From: Promethearchaeia archaeon
Lineage (GTDB): Archaea > Asgardarchaeota > Lokiarchaeia > Sigyniarchaeales > SOKP01
Reading direction: 5' to 3'
NCBI GenBank assembly: GCA_029856145.1
Contig: JAHQWK010000002.1
Span: forward strand, 62,001 to 126,000
DNA: 64,000 nt
The notes under the pieces: generated by a model
Told to the model about the DNA's origin: nothing
What the model saw: the letters and a program-made list of their open reading frames with translations, nothing else
Database searches by the model: none
Translations under genes and position numbers: made by a program
Shown: in pieces, positions 53,490-63,549 of the stretch
Layout of the letters: each line of letters begins with the position of its first letter
Numbering within the stretch: position 1 is the first letter of the stretch

Positions 53490-54854
53490 TTACTGATCAA
53501 ACTCCTTTTTGCCGAAATCATCAATTATATTATAGATCTCATCAATTAATTCATCCCAATCAACCATTTTTTGTTCTTGAGAGATCATATTCCTAATAGT
53601 CACCTTTTTTTCCGATAGTTCTTCAGGTCCTACAATTACAACTATTATTACTCCTAATCCATTAGCTCTTTTTAGTTGATTTTTTAGATTTTTAAATCTA
53701 TAGTCTATCATGCATGGAAAATCTTCATCCCGAATAATCCTAGCTATTTCAAAAGCATATGTTGAGAGATCTTCACTTATAGAGGCTATGTAAATAGTGT
53801 CACTATAATCTTTCTCTTTAATTTCTTCGGGAATTAAATTATATGTTTTTAAGAATAAAGAAAGCGTATAAACTCCCATACCGAATCCAGTACCGGTTAT
53901 CTTTTCATCTGAAAATATCGATAATAAATCGTCATATCGACCTCCACCAAAAATACTCCTAATATTTTCTTTACCAGTATCGAATACTTCATAAATAATT
54001 CCTGTATAGTAATCAAGACCCCTTACTGTCCCAGAAGAAAACATGCAATAATTAGAAATATTCACTTCCTCTATTAATCGTTTAAAATTGATTATCTCAT
54101 TATAACCCTCAGATTTATAAAATTCTTCTGGAATATTATCAAACTTATTTAATAATTCTTCAACACTTTTAGCATCTTTTAATTTAAATATACCTTGAGT
54201 GATAAATTCATCTTGAAATGTATCAATTACATATTTTTCAAACTCGTCCTCTTCCATTTTATCTGATTTATCTAATACCTTGTAAAAAATTGGTAAATTA
54301 TCTTCACTTATTCTAAGTATAAGCTTACAAACTGAATCCATGAATCGTCGACTATTATAGTAAATTTGAAATTGGTGGGAAGTAGCACCAAATTCAGAAA
54401 ATATATCTACAATAATATTAAATATCTCAAGATCAGCATAAAGACTCTCTTCACCTAAAATATCTACGTTAGGTTGTTTAAATGCCCTTCGACGGCCTCT
54501 TTGTGGTCTTTCATACCTAAAACATGTCGGTATGGAAAACCACCTAATAGGCTTCTTAAGTTCTTGGCTTTTTTTAGCAATCATTCTTGCTAAGGAAGGT
54601 GTAAGCTCTGGGATTAAAATGAGTCTTTCTCCTTTTTTATTTTCAATAATGAATGACTGTTCATTAACCAATTCATCAGAAGATTTAGCCGCAAAAATTT
54701 CAATGGGTTCTAATTGTGGAGTTTCATATTCTTCATAGCAATATCTCTCTGCTACATCTCTTATGATTTCAATTATCCAATTGACTTCACGTAAATCAGG
54801 AGGATAATAATCATTCATACCTCTTAGGGGCTCTATAGAGAATTTTTTGGACAT
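53490..54854 (-). CDS. hisS: Histidyl-tRNA synthetase
   Basis: A 454-residue class II synthetase that charges tRNA-His. Motif 1 lies at ~20-60 (PLRGMNDYYPPDLREVNWII upstream, then RLILIPELTPSLARMI). Motif 2 is IPTCFRYERPQRGRRRAFKQ with the ATP-binding Arg, followed by QPNVDILGEE. The His-specific block is SSGTVRGLDYYTGIIYEVF with the catalytic Arg, and motif 3 is TGTGFGMGVYTLSLFLK after SIFGGGRYDDL. An anticodon-binding domain ends it. I use the ATG at 54854 rather than TTG at 54857. A diverged copy of its first 36 codons lies at 57.8 kb, beyond the BspA-like gene. Confidence 0.94.
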   Translation of the reverse strand: MSKKFSIEPLRGMNDYYPPDLREVNWIIEIIRDVAERYCYEEYETPQLEPIEIFAAKSSDELVNEQSFIIENKKGERLILIPELTPSLARMIAKKSQELKKPIRWFSIPTCFRYERPQRGRRRAFKQPNVDILGEESLYADLEIFNIIVDIFSEFGATSHQFQIYYNSRRFMDSVCKLILRISEDNLPIFYKVLDKSDKMEEDEFEKYVIDTFQDEFITQGIFKLKDAKSVEELLNKFDNIPEEFYKSEGYNEIINFKRLIEEVNISNYCMFSSGTVRGLDYYTGIIYEVFDTGKENIRSIFGGGRYDDLLSIFSDEKITGTGFGMGVYTLSLFLKTYNLIPEEIKEKDYSDTIYIASISEDLSTYAFEIARIIRDEDFPCMIDYRFKNLKNQLKRANGLGVIIVVIVGPEELSEKKVTIRNMISQEQKMVDWDELIDEIYNIIDDFGKKEFDQ

Positions 54855-55016
54855 CAAATCACTTGCATTTTTTAAAACTATAATTACAATTAAATAAGAA
54901 TGAAAACAAATATTATTTTCTATTTTTATATTAAATTATGATAAAATTAGTAGATATCTTATTCATAATATCAATGAAAGAAATATTCTTTAAAGAAAAG
55001 ATTGTTTGAACAAAGT

Positions 55017-57635
55017 TCATGCTTGCCCACCATCATAGATAGTCCAACCAAAAGTATCTATGATAAATTGTCTTTCATCGGCGGCACCCGAGCTGTAATT
55101 TGAATTTCCACCGTGAAAGGTTACACCATCTTGCAAAGTCAATTGCGACCAACCGATTAACAAGCTATCGTAATTCGGTGTTGATAATGTAACACCCCAG
55201 AACATATCTTCCATATCTGTAACGCTGGAAACATCCCAGTTGCCGATATCTTGGTTGAATGAAGAAGCAATCCTGAACATAGATCCCATACTTATAACGT
55301 TGGAAACGTCCCAGTTGCCAATATCTTGGTTGAAAGAAGAAGCACGAAAGAACATTAACCACATGTTTTGAACGCTGGAAACGTCCCAGTTGCCAATATC
55401 TTGGTTGAAAGAAATAGCACTGTCGAACATAGACCCCATGATTATAACGCTGGAAACGTCCCAGTTGCCGATAGGTTGATTGAATGAATCAGCCTGATAA
55501 AACATGTGTCCCATGTCTATAACGCTGGAAACGTTCCAGTTGCCGATAGACTGGTTGAATGAAGAAGCTTCATAAAACATAGAACTCATGCTTATAACGC
55601 TGGAAACATCCCAGTTGCCAATATCTTGGTTGAAAGAAATTGCATAAAAGAACATAGACCCCATGCTTTCAACGCTGGAAACATCCCAATTGCCAATATC
55701 TTGGTTGAATGAAGAAGCACGACTGAACATGGACCCCATGTCTGTGACACTGGAAACATCCCAGTTGCCGATAGGTTGATTGAATGAATCAGCTTCATAA
55801 AACGTGTGTCCCATGTCTATAACGCTAGAGACATCCCAGTTGCCGATAGGTTGGTTGAATGAAGAAGCTTCATAAAACATAGAACTCATGCTTATAACGC
55901 TGGAAACATCCCATTTGCCAATATCTTGGTTGAAAGAAATTGCATAAAAGAACATAGACCCCATGCTTTCAACGCTGGAAACATCCCAATTGCCAATATC
56001 TTGGTTGAATGAAGAAGCACGACTGAACATGGACCCCATGTCTGTGACACTGGAAACATCCCAGTTGCCGATAGGTTGATTGAATGAATCAGCTTCATAA
56101 AACGTGTGTCCCATGTCTATAACGCTAGAGACATCCCAGTTGCCGATAGGTTGGTTGAATGAAGAAGCTTCATAAAACATAGAACCCATGCTTATAACGC
56201 TGGAAACATCCCATTTGCCAATATCTTGGTTGAAAGAAATAGCATAAAAGAACATAGACCCCATGCTTTTAACGCTGGAAACATCCCAGTTGCCGATAGG
56301 TTGATTGAATGAATCAGCTTCATAAAACGTGTGTCCCATGTCTATAACGCTAGAGACATCCCAGTTGCCGATAGGTTGATTGAATGAATCAGCTTCATAA
56401 AACGTGTGTCCCATGTCTATAACACTAGAGACATCCCAGTTGCCAATATCTTGGTTGAATGAAGAAGCACGACTGAACATGGACCCCATGTTTGTGACAC
56501 TGGAAACATCCCAGTTGCCGATATCTTGGTTGAATAAAGAAGCACCTATGAACATAGACCCCATATTTATAACGCTAGAAACATCCCAACTATTCATATT
56601 TCCGGTATCACCAAGATTAGTGCAACCTCTAAAAGCTTGATAAAGCGTAGTTATTCCCGTTAAATCTAAACTATCAGAAGCAGTAATATTTAAATTAGAA
56701 CATCCCCAGAAATAACTTCCTGAATTTCCTAATCCTAAGGCACCCCATTCTTTAACTTCAAGTAACTTTAATTTATCTCCCCCATCTTTAAAACTCCAAC
56801 CAATCAACGTACCATTTATTATAATGGTGTAAACGCCTTCTGAATCATATGTATGAGTTACTTCTTCTTGATTCCAGCTTATAATAGTGTCATAATTTCC
56901 ATCCCCCCAATTAACTGTAAAATCATAAAATCCTTGCGATTCCAATGGCAATTTAACTTGACTGCCATTGCTGGAACCTGGATTTGTTTTTTCTGTGTTC
57001 CATACCGAGATAAAGGTTAAATTAAGCCCTATTGTATCAATGAAAAACATATCTGAAGTTGTTCCGATATTTCCTGACGAATCGTTTGCCCAGACATGTA
57101 TAGTGTTCAAGCCTTCATTGAAAGTGATGTATTGTGCGGAGTTGTAAGTCACGTTCATACCGTTCCAGTTGTACCAGATGGTATCGACCGCAATGTTATC
57201 AGATGCCGAGATATTCAGTAATTGCGTAGCTGAATGATAAGTGATATTCGCAGGACTGTTTATTTCCACTGTTGGGATTATTGTATCAATGGTAAATGTA
57301 ATTGAAGTTTTTCCAATATTTCCCGCAAAATCGTTGGTCCATGCATATATGATGTTCATACCTTCTTCAAACGTGATGAATTGTGAGGAGGTGTAAGTTA
57401 TATTCATACCGTCCCAATTATACCAAATGGTATCGACTGCAATGTTATCTGATGCCGAGATATCTAGTAATTGCGTAGCTGCATGATAAGTGGTGTTCGT
57501 GGGACTGTTTATTTCCACTGTTGGGGGTATTGTATCAATCTTTTTTGAAGGGATTAATAACACAAAAACGACAATAATTGAACTTATGATAATAAATGAA
57601 GCTAAAAAGATCATCAAAATTTTTCTATTAACCAT
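55017..57635 (-). CDS. BspA-like surface protein: signal/anchor, two Ig-like repeats, DUF285 repeat array
   Basis: An 872-residue exported protein. An N-terminal hydrophobic segment ([20 protein letters not shown]) is a signal or anchor. Two nearly identical ~80-residue Ig-like modules follow ([40 protein letters not shown]), then a PKD-like unit ([14 protein letters not shown]). From ~340 to 820 come 19 repeats of 25 residues, DUF285/lipoprotein-17 type ([20 protein letters not shown], then FNQDI or FNQPI), and a closing domain ([15 protein letters not shown]). DUF285 proteins are typically surface adhesins in bacteria and protists. There is no C-terminal membrane helix, so anchoring is N-terminal. 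The array is nearly repeat-perfect in DNA, which implies recent expansion. It is flanked by hisS and a hisS fragment. Confidence 0.85.
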   Translation of the reverse strand: MVNRKILMIFLASFIIISSIIVVFVLLIPSKKIDTIPPTVEINSPTNTTYHAATQLLDISASDNIAVDTIWYNWDGMNITYTSSQFITFEEGMNIIYAWTNDFAGNIGKTSITFTIDTIIPTVEINSPANITYHSATQLLNISASDNIAVDTIWYNWNGMNVTYNSAQYITFNEGLNTIHVWANDSSGNIGTTSDMFFIDTIGLNLTFISVWNTEKTNPGSSNGSQVKLPLESQGFYDFTVNWGDGNYDTIISWNQEEVTHTYDSEGVYTIIINGTLIGWSFKDGGDKLKLLEVKEWGALGLGNSGSYFWGCSNLNITASDSLDLTGITTLYQAFRGCTNLGDTGNMNSWDVSSVINMGSMFIGASLFNQDIGNWDVSSVTNMGSMFSRASSFNQDIGNWDVSSVIDMGHTFYEADSFNQPIGNWDVSSVIDMGHTFYEADSFNQPIGNWDVSSVKSMGSMFFYAISFNQDIGKWDVSSVISMGSMFYEASSFNQPIGNWDVSSVIDMGHTFYEADSFNQPIGNWDVSSVTDMGSMFSRASSFNQDIGNWDVSSVESMGSMFFYAISFNQDIGKWDVSSVISMSSMFYEASSFNQPIGNWDVSSVIDMGHTFYEADSFNQPIGNWDVSSVTDMGSMFSRASSFNQDIGNWDVSSVESMGSMFFYAISFNQDIGNWDVSSVISMSSMFYEASSFNQSIGNWNVSSVIDMGHMFYQADSFNQPIGNWDVSSVIIMGSMFDSAISFNQDIGNWDVSSVQNMWLMFFRASSFNQDIGNWDVSNVISMGSMFRIASSFNQDIGNWDVSSVTDMEDMFWGVTLSTPNYDSLLIGWSQLTLQDGVTFHGGNSNYSSGAADERQFIIDTFGWTIYDGGQA
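55190..56600 (-). repeat. Tandem 75-bp repeats with 300-bp higher-order unit
   Basis: Nineteen 75-bp units encode the 25-residue DUF285 repeat. Units 6-9 and 10-13 (types ISM, IDM, TDM, ESM in that order) repeat almost base for base at a 300-bp spacing, for example 55592-55798 against 55892-56098. This indicates recent block duplication by unequal exchange or slippage. Confidence 0.85.
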
Positions 57636-57807
57636 TAGGTTATTGTCTAATAAATTTTATATAATGGGAATAAATAATAACATCAATATATATAAATGTT
57701 TTTATGATTGTTATTATTTCTCAAGTGAACTTGTGATTAACCTCGTAAATTAATAGTAGGAATATGCTAATATTATCTGCCAAAATGGCAAGCTGGCAGT
57801 AGAAAGT

Positions 57808-57918
57808 TTAACCGATAACATCCCTTGTTGTCTCGATAATCCAATTGTCTATTCTTAAATCTGAAGGATAATAGTCATTCATTCCTCTAAGTGGTTCTTT
57901 TAAAAATTTCTTTGACAT
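57808..57918 (-). pseudogene. Duplicate of the first 36 codons of hisS
   Basis: MSKKFLKEPLRGMNDYYPSD and LRIDNWIIETTRDVIG then TAA match the HisS N-terminus (MSKKFSIEPLRGMNDYYPPD, LREVNWIIEIIRDVAE), and the AAGTGATTTG leader is also kept. Identity is about three quarters. It is a stranded 5' copy of hisS separated from the intact gene by the BspA-like gene. The remaining sequence of the 57636-58083 gap, on either side, shows only AT-rich DNA. Confidence 0.85.
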
Positions 57919-58083
57919 CAAATCACTTGTATTCTCAATATCGATTATTACATTCTAAAAAGAAGGTTAGCAAATATTTTTTTCGATTCAACAATAAGCT
58001 TTTTCTAATTTACCATATGTAAATAAATAATATTTTAATTAAATTTTAATTATGATTTAACTAATTTTTTTGGAGAGATTTAA

Positions 58084-58731
58084 GTGTCAATAGAAGAATT
58101 TTACAAAGAGATTTCAACAGCTATTGTAAATTTAGATGAAGAAAAAGCTGTTGAATATGCAAATAAAGCCATAAAGGATAATATGCGGTTACTTGATGTA
58201 GTTGAAAAGGGATTTGCTGCGGGAATTCGGAAAGTTGGAGAGTTATGGGAAGAAGGAGAATTTTTCTTACCTGAGTTAATGAGAGGTGCCCAAATAATGC
58301 AAAAATGTTTGGATCTTCTAATTCCCCATCTTCAAAGTGCATCAGAAAAAATTTCACGTAGTACAGTAGTTATAGCTACCATCGAGGGTGATATTCACTC
58401 AATCGGAAAAACTATTGTAGCTACAATGTTAAGAGCTTATGGTTATGAGGTATATGATTTAGGAGCTGATGTTCCCGTTGAAAAAATTATAGAGGAAGCC
58501 ATTGAAAGAAAGGCAGATATCATTGGAGTTTCTGCTTTATTAACAACCACTATGACTGGTCAGAAGAAAGTTATTGAACTCTTAAAAGAAAAAAATCTAG
58601 CTAATAAATTCAAAGTAATTCTAGGTGGTGCCCCTGTAACAAATACTTGGGTAGAAGAATGCAATGCTGATGGTTTTGCTGACAATGCTATTGATGCCGT
58701 CAGATTGGTTAAATCTCTTTTAGATAAATAA
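58084..58731 (+). CDS. Corrinoid (B12-binding) methyl-carrier protein, MttC/MtbC-like
   Basis: A 215-residue cobalamin protein that carries a methyl group between substrate-specific and acceptor methyltransferases. A helical cap spans ~5-85 (GFAAGIRKVGELWEEGEFFL). The B12 Rossmann domain has the DxHxxG motif in EGDIHSIGKTIVATML, with the cobalt-ligating His, then IIGVSALLTTTMTG and the nucleotide loop ILGGAPVT. The normal motif is DIHDIGKN; Asp to Ser here is a mild change. The start is GTG at 58084 with GGAGA upstream. It leads a three-gene cluster: 30 bases before the homocysteine-methyltransferase-like gene and close to the MttB-family gene. Confidence 0.9.
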   Translation: MSIEEFYKEISTAIVNLDEEKAVEYANKAIKDNMRLLDVVEKGFAAGIRKVGELWEEGEFFLPELMRGAQIMQKCLDLLIPHLQSASEKISRSTVVIATIEGDIHSIGKTIVATMLRAYGYEVYDLGADVPVEKIIEEAIERKADIIGVSALLTTTMTGQKKVIELLKEKNLANKFKVILGGAPVTNTWVEECNADGFADNAIDAVRLVKSLLDK

Positions 58732-58760
58732 AAATATTATTACTCATAGAAGATGATTAT

Positions 58761-59639
58761 ATGTCATTCCAAGATTGGTTAAAGGATGATTCTAAGATCG
58801 TACTCTTTGACGGAGCTATGGGGACAGAGCTGATCAAAAGAGAATTAGAGCCGGGAAAGGTTTCAGATCTTTTAAATATTGAGCAACCAGATATAATTTC
58901 TGAAATTCATAAATCCTATTATGATGCTGGCTCAGACATGTGCCAAACAAATACATTTGGCTCAACTCCTATGAATCTAAAACGACATAATCTTGAAGAC
59001 CGGATTGAAGAGATAATCGAGAATGCTTTAAAAATTATCAAAAAAGTCCGTCCTTCTGGATGCTTAATTGTTGGAGATATTGGCCCAACAGGAGAATTTA
59101 GACCACCAGTAGGAAATGCATCTAGTGATCAATGGTATTCTAGTTTTTCTAACCAAGCAAAATTATTAGAAAAAGGGGTTGATCTTTGGCATGTTGAAAC
59201 AATTTCTGATCTTGAAGAAATGTTAGCAGCAATAAAAGCAGTACGAGATGTTTCTCAGAAACCCTTGATTTCCTCAATCACGTATAAAAAAACTAAAAGA
59301 GGGTTCTTTACCATAATGGGAGATTCATTAGAAAAATGTATAGAAGCGTTGAATAATGAAAAAATAGATGTAATTGGAGCAAATTGTACATTAGGATCCA
59401 AAGATATGCTTGAATTATTAAAGACTGCTAAAAATTTTACTGATAAACCTATTTCTGTTAAACCTAATGCTGGCCAACCAGTAGTTAAAGGTGATAAAAC
59501 TTATTATAAACAACCCGTAGAAGATTTTGTTAATGACATTCGTGAAATGATCGAATTTGGAGCCAAAATTGTAGGGGGTTGTTGTGGTACGTCTCCAAAA
59601 ACGATTAAGGAAATACGTAAAATTATTGATTCAATTTAA
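58761..59639 (+). CDS. Homocysteine S-methyltransferase-like (MetH N-domain) protein
   Basis: A 292-residue zinc methyltransferase barrel. It has LFDGAMGTELIKRELEPG, DMCQTNTFGSTPMNL, DIGPTGEFRPPVG, GANCTLGSKDMLELL (first zinc Cys), PNAGQPVVKGDKTYY and the double-Cys VGGCCGTSPKTIKEI that completes the zinc site. Alone it matches the Hcy-binding module of MetH or betaine-homocysteine methyltransferases. Between a corrinoid protein and an MttB-family enzyme, it probably moves a methyl group from the corrinoid to a thiol, or feeds homocysteine/methionine metabolism. A methyl transfer to tetrahydropterin by another partner is not excluded. Zinc ligands are intact. Confidence 0.88.
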   Translation: MSFQDWLKDDSKIVLFDGAMGTELIKRELEPGKVSDLLNIEQPDIISEIHKSYYDAGSDMCQTNTFGSTPMNLKRHNLEDRIEEIIENALKIIKKVRPSGCLIVGDIGPTGEFRPPVGNASSDQWYSSFSNQAKLLEKGVDLWHVETISDLEEMLAAIKAVRDVSQKPLISSITYKKTKRGFFTIMGDSLEKCIEALNNEKIDVIGANCTLGSKDMLELLKTAKNFTDKPISVKPNAGQPVVKGDKTYYKQPVEDFVNDIREMIEFGAKIVGGCCGTSPKTIKEIRKIIDSI

Positions 59640-59667
59640 AAACAAATAATCTCAAGAGTGTAAACAA

Positions 59668-61092
59668 ATGTCAATTATTAGACCAAAGATTAAAATATTA
59701 GATAAGGAACATAAACAAAAGATTTTGGAAGAAGCTAAAGTGATTCTCGAAACTCAGGGAGTTTTTATAGAGAATCATGAAGCAATTGACTTATTTAATC
59801 AACATGATATAAATCATGAAGGTTCACGCTATTTTATCCCACCGGATTTAATTAATAAATGTTTAGAAACTGTACCAAATGAAATCACACTTTATGACAG
59901 AGATGGTAATGAACATATTACTTTAAAGGAGGATAACGTTAATTTTGATCCTGGATCTGCTGCAATTTTCATACTTGATGAGGAAACAGGAGATATTCGA
60001 GAAGGGGTGTCAAGGGATTTCATAAGATTCTCAAAGGTAGTTGAGCATTTAAAATTTATTGATGCTCAAAGTACGGCATTAATTTATAATGATGTTCCAA
60101 AGGACGCTCAAGATTGGCATAGATTATATCTGGCTTTGTCTAATTGTTATAAACCCGTTGTAACTGGAACATTTCGCAAAGAAAGCTTCTCGATTATGCG
60201 AGAAATTCTATTAACGTGTAGGTTATCGGAAGATGATTTAGCTAGAAAACCACTTGCTATATTTGATGCATGCCCAAGTCCACCTCTTAAATGGTCTGAT
60301 CTTACAACTCAATCATTGATTGATGCTGCTAGAAGTATGATCCCTTCTGAATTTGTTTCAATGCCTTTAGCAGGGGCAAGTGCTCCAATCACTCTAATTG
60401 GGTCAATAACTCAACATTGTGCTGAATGTCTTGCTGGAGTAGTAATTGTTCAACTCACTAAACGCGGAGCGCCCTTAATATGGGGTGGTTCTCCTGCCGT
60501 ATTTGATATGAAACACGGTACAACTCCAATGGGTGCCATAGAAACAATGATGATAAATCTTGGAGACGTAGAGATGGGTAAATTCTTGAAGTTACCTACT
60601 CATGCATACATGGCACTAAGCGATTCAAAAATACCTGACGCTCAAGCCGGTTTTGAAGCGGGTATGGGGGCTCTACTAGCAGGGTTAGCCGGTATTAATA
60701 TGATTTCTGGACCGGGAATGCTCGATTTTGAATCAACTCAAAGTATTGAAAAGTTAATTATTGATAATGAAATAGTAGGAATGGTTAAAAGATTACTTCA
60801 AGGTATTGAAGATCATGGATCTCCATTCGCCTCAGAAATCCTAAAAGACTATGAAGATAAAGAAGAACTTCTATCTCACTCATCAACTTTAAAGTATTTC
60901 AGAAAAGAATTATTTCTCCCAAGTCCAATAATAGATAGAATGACACGTGATTCATGGAAAGAAAAAGGGTCAAAATCCGCCAGAAAGAGAGCTAAAGAAC
61001 AAGCTTCTAAAATTTTAAGTAAAACTTCCACACATCCAATTGAAGAAAATCTAACAAGGGAATTAGAAAAGATTGCTCTTAAAAATTTATAA
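59668..61092 (+). CDS. MttB-family corrinoid methyltransferase without pyrrolysine
   Basis: A 474-residue TIM-barrel methyltransferase that passes a methyl group from a quaternary or tertiary amine to the corrinoid protein. Typical segments are EEAKVILETQGVFIENHEAI, DGNEHITLKEDNVNFDPGSA, GAPLIWGGSPAVFDMKHGTT and AGMGALLAGLAGINMISGPG. No in-frame TAG is present, so pyrrolysine, which defines the trimethylamine enzyme, is absent. Non-Pyl relatives demethylate glycine betaine, proline betaine, carnitine or similar. The substrate is open. It is 28 bases after the homocysteine-methyltransferase-like gene and ends a three-gene operon. Final Lys/Arg-rich residues are unusual. Confidence 0.9.
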   Translation: MSIIRPKIKILDKEHKQKILEEAKVILETQGVFIENHEAIDLFNQHDINHEGSRYFIPPDLINKCLETVPNEITLYDRDGNEHITLKEDNVNFDPGSAAIFILDEETGDIREGVSRDFIRFSKVVEHLKFIDAQSTALIYNDVPKDAQDWHRLYLALSNCYKPVVTGTFRKESFSIMREILLTCRLSEDDLARKPLAIFDACPSPPLKWSDLTTQSLIDAARSMIPSEFVSMPLAGASAPITLIGSITQHCAECLAGVVIVQLTKRGAPLIWGGSPAVFDMKHGTTPMGAIETMMINLGDVEMGKFLKLPTHAYMALSDSKIPDAQAGFEAGMGALLAGLAGINMISGPGMLDFESTQSIEKLIIDNEIVGMVKRLLQGIEDHGSPFASEILKDYEDKEELLSHSSTLKYFRKELFLPSPIIDRMTRDSWKEKGSKSARKRAKEQASKILSKTSTHPIEENLTRELEKIALKNL

Positions 61093-61112
61093 TATTCTCA
61101 TTTACTTTTTTG

Positions 61113-62708
61113 TTACTCTATTTTACTTAATTTTCTTAACCCAAAAAATAAAAGCGGAACTGCACTTGCTATAGAGATTAACAAAAAAGGCATAAAAAAG
61201 TGGAATTTTGCTAAAATTGGAGAAGATGGAATAGGAAATGCTATAATTATAAATAAGAGTAGAAATTGAAAGGGTACTATTTGAAGTACCATTAAAAAAA
61301 GGTTATTTGATGTCATAGCACTGCCTTTTTCCTCAAAAGCAGGGCTTAAACATTGGATTCCAACGGCTTGAAAAATCACCACTTCACTGTTTATTAAATA
61401 AAAACTAAAGAAAAATAAAATTGTAAAAAGATCAAATTTTAGAACGATAGTAAAGAAAATTGTAAGCCCTAGTGACATTAATACATTAAATATTAACATT
61501 GCTAAGAGGTATGAATAAACTAAAGCATGAGTATTTCGAGGACTTCTTTTATATACCCAAATTAAATCCTTGGTCCCTACAAATATATAGCTTCCAAAAA
61601 GTAAGCCATAAAATATTCCACCTATAATGATAATCATCGTAATTAGTATTGATTGAATAATTAAATCATTAAAACCTAGAGTTGAGAATATTACACCTAA
61701 GACTCCTACTAATCCTATTAGATACACAAACTTCATTATACTTTCTCTTCTTCTTAAAAACTCTTTTAATTGAGTAAGCATCAATCCTTCCCATTTATGT
61801 CCAATTAATCTCCTTGTTAATAGATAGAATTTGTTCTCACGTTCAATTACTATAGAAGTTCTTTCTATACCTCCCTCTACTGTGAAAAAACTATCTGCTT
61901 TTTTATAAGCTATTAAAAGAATTATAAGAGGAATAACTATTACTAGCGCAATACTAAACCAAATGTTTAAAAAATAACTACTTATCAAGCTCGGGTCAAT
62001 AAAATATAAAATTATATTAGTAAACCATAAAGAAGGATAGAGCATTAACCAATTCTTTAATTGTGGATTTGTCATTAGATATTCAAATAAAAATTGTAGT
62101 GTATATATTATTGCGACCATCGCTATAGATAGAAGAAATAACAAAATCCTACCCCAATCTTTTGCTCGATCACTTTTAGCAATTTTATGCTCCAACCAAG
62201 CAGCAACAATAGAACCTACTAAAGTTGCAAATAACACTAATCCAAAAATGCATAAATAAATAATTAAGTTTTGAATAAGACTCAAATTGATTATAGGGTT
62301 GAGCATTCCCGTTATTATTGGAGTAAATAGTAAAACACCTCCTACATAAATTGGTAACTTCCCTATAAATTCTCCTAAGAAAATGTCTCCTGTAGTAGCA
62401 GGTGACGCTAAGATAATTTCTTTAAAACCTATCTCAACCCTCCTATAAATACTGTTTATAGGATAAATAACAATTGTTAAAAAAAAAGCCATCAGTAGAT
62501 ATTCAATAATTAAGGCAACTGCTAAATTAATTTGTGGAATAGCTGCTATGAATGTAGGCATAATCAAATCAAAAAGCATTGGAGCTAAAAAGAAAGCCCA
62601 GATGATGAGAAATGAATACAAGAAAAAAAAAAATAAAACTCGGTGGTTTCGAAATTTGTTTGTTCTAAGCCTAATTTCGTTTTTAGCTATTGTTTTCCAA
62701 AGAGTCAT
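61113..62708 (-). CDS. ABC-2-type transporter permease
   Basis: A 531-residue membrane protein with about 12 predicted helices in two halves: hydrophobic clusters at ~28-70, ~75-105, ~125-170, ~190-215, ~230-260, and a second set from ~330 to the end. A basic N-terminus (KNEIRLRTNKFRNHRVLFF) and a cytosolic linker (~275-325, RTSIVIERENKFYLLTRRLI) lie between. It is seven bases downstream of the ATPase gene and is its partner, forming an efflux or assembly ABC transporter. The substrate is unknown. It is convergent with the MttB-family gene. Confidence 0.8.
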   Translation of the reverse strand: MTLWKTIAKNEIRLRTNKFRNHRVLFFFFLYSFLIIWAFFLAPMLFDLIMPTFIAAIPQINLAVALIIEYLLMAFFLTIVIYPINSIYRRVEIGFKEIILASPATTGDIFLGEFIGKLPIYVGGVLLFTPIITGMLNPIINLSLIQNLIIYLCIFGLVLFATLVGSIVAAWLEHKIAKSDRAKDWGRILLFLLSIAMVAIIYTLQFLFEYLMTNPQLKNWLMLYPSLWFTNIILYFIDPSLISSYFLNIWFSIALVIVIPLIILLIAYKKADSFFTVEGGIERTSIVIERENKFYLLTRRLIGHKWEGLMLTQLKEFLRRRESIMKFVYLIGLVGVLGVIFSTLGFNDLIIQSILITMIIIIGGIFYGLLFGSYIFVGTKDLIWVYKRSPRNTHALVYSYLLAMLIFNVLMSLGLTIFFTIVLKFDLFTILFFFSFYLINSEVVIFQAVGIQCLSPAFEEKGSAMTSNNLFLMVLQIVPFQFLLLFIIIAFPIPSSPILAKFHFFMPFLLISIASAVPLLFFGLRKLSKIE

Positions 62709-62715
62709 TAGAATT

Positions 62716-63549
62716 TCAGTTTTTTTCTTTTCTCTTTTTTTTCCTTTTTTTTTCTTTTTCTGTATTATTTGGTCCTTCTTCTCTCCATGCTAATAGATCT
62801 TCAATTTTAGAAACGCCCATTATTTTTAAATATGCTTCCTCCAAATCCTTTGCTCCGACAGAATCAATAATCTCTTTAGGAGTTCCTTCAAGTTTTAATT
62901 CACCTTTATCAATAATTCCGATTAAGTCGCATAATTCTTCCGCAGCATCAAGAAGATGAGTGCAAATAAAAATGGTCTTTTCAGCTTTCTTAGCTAGTTC
63001 AGATATTAAATCTTTTACTATTCTAGCAGCAGCGGGATCCAAGTTGGAGGTAGGTTCATCTAAAAATATTATTTTAGGATCTTGTATGAGGGCGGCACAT
63101 AAACACACTTTTTGTTTCATACCTCTCGAATAACCTTCTAAAAGATCATTTTCACGCCCTTCTAAATTAAATAGCTCTAATAATTCATCTATTCGTGATG
63201 ATATTACTCCTTTAGGTAAATAATATAATTCACCTATAAATTCTAAAAATTCTTTAGCTGTTAATTTTTGATATAAGCCAGGTGATTCTGGTAAAAAGCC
63301 ACAATTTATCTTAACTTGTTTACTTTGAGAAATAATATCATACCCTACAACCTCCGCAGTTCCAGAAGTAGGAGAGATTATTGCGTTTAACATTCTTACT
63401 GTTGTGGTTTTACCAGCTCCATTTGGGCCTAATAATCCATATGTAATTCCATAAGGTATGTTTAAGTCTAAATTATTAACAGCTATAATCTTACCAAATT
63501 TCTTGGTAAGACTCTTGGATTTAATTGCGTAATTATCAGAAATTATGGT
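62716..63549 (-). CDS. ABC transporter ATPase (start codon unresolved)
   Basis: About 277 residues. The frame carries KSLTKKFGKIIAVNNLDLNI, Walker A (GLLGPNGAGKTTTVRML), the Q/lid region FLPESPGLYQKLTAKEFLEF, the signature YSRGMKQKVCLCAALI (SRGMKQ for LSGGQ), Walker B IIFLDEPTSNLDP and the switch His in ICTHLLDAAEEL. A highly basic tail ends it. All catalytic residues are present. Upstream of the first strand there is no ATG, GTG or TTG in frame. The only ATG (63553-63555) is followed at once by TGA. A non-ATG start (ATA or ATT at 63541-63546), a read-through TGA or a sequencing error must be supposed. Drives the adjacent permease. Confidence 0.85.
   Translation of the reverse strand, partial: TIISDNYAIKSKSLTKKFGKIIAVNNLDLNIPYGITYGLLGPNGAGKTTTVRMLNAIISPTSGTAEVVGYDIISQSKQVKINCGFLPESPGLYQKLTAKEFLEFIGELYYLPKGVISSRIDELLELFNLEGRENDLLEGYSRGMKQKVCLCAALIQDPKIIFLDEPTSNLDPAAARIVKDLISELAKKAEKTIFICTHLLDAAEELCDLIGIIDKGELKLEGTPKEIIDSVGAKDLEEAYLKIMGVSKIEDLLAWREEGPNNTEKEKKRKKKRKEKN

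Noticed and set aside
53279..53596. 105-residue plus-strand frame
   Set aside because: Its 3' third overlaps hisS and the start is internal to a frame with an earlier stop; listed only as a possible ruin in the spacer.
55190..56600. 75-bp repeats as a CRISPR-like array
   Set aside because: Repeats are contiguous without unique spacers and encode the DUF285 motif in frame.
55592..56640. Repeated short frames within the BspA-like gene
   Set aside because: They arise from the tandem repeats read in the wrong frame or on the wrong strand.
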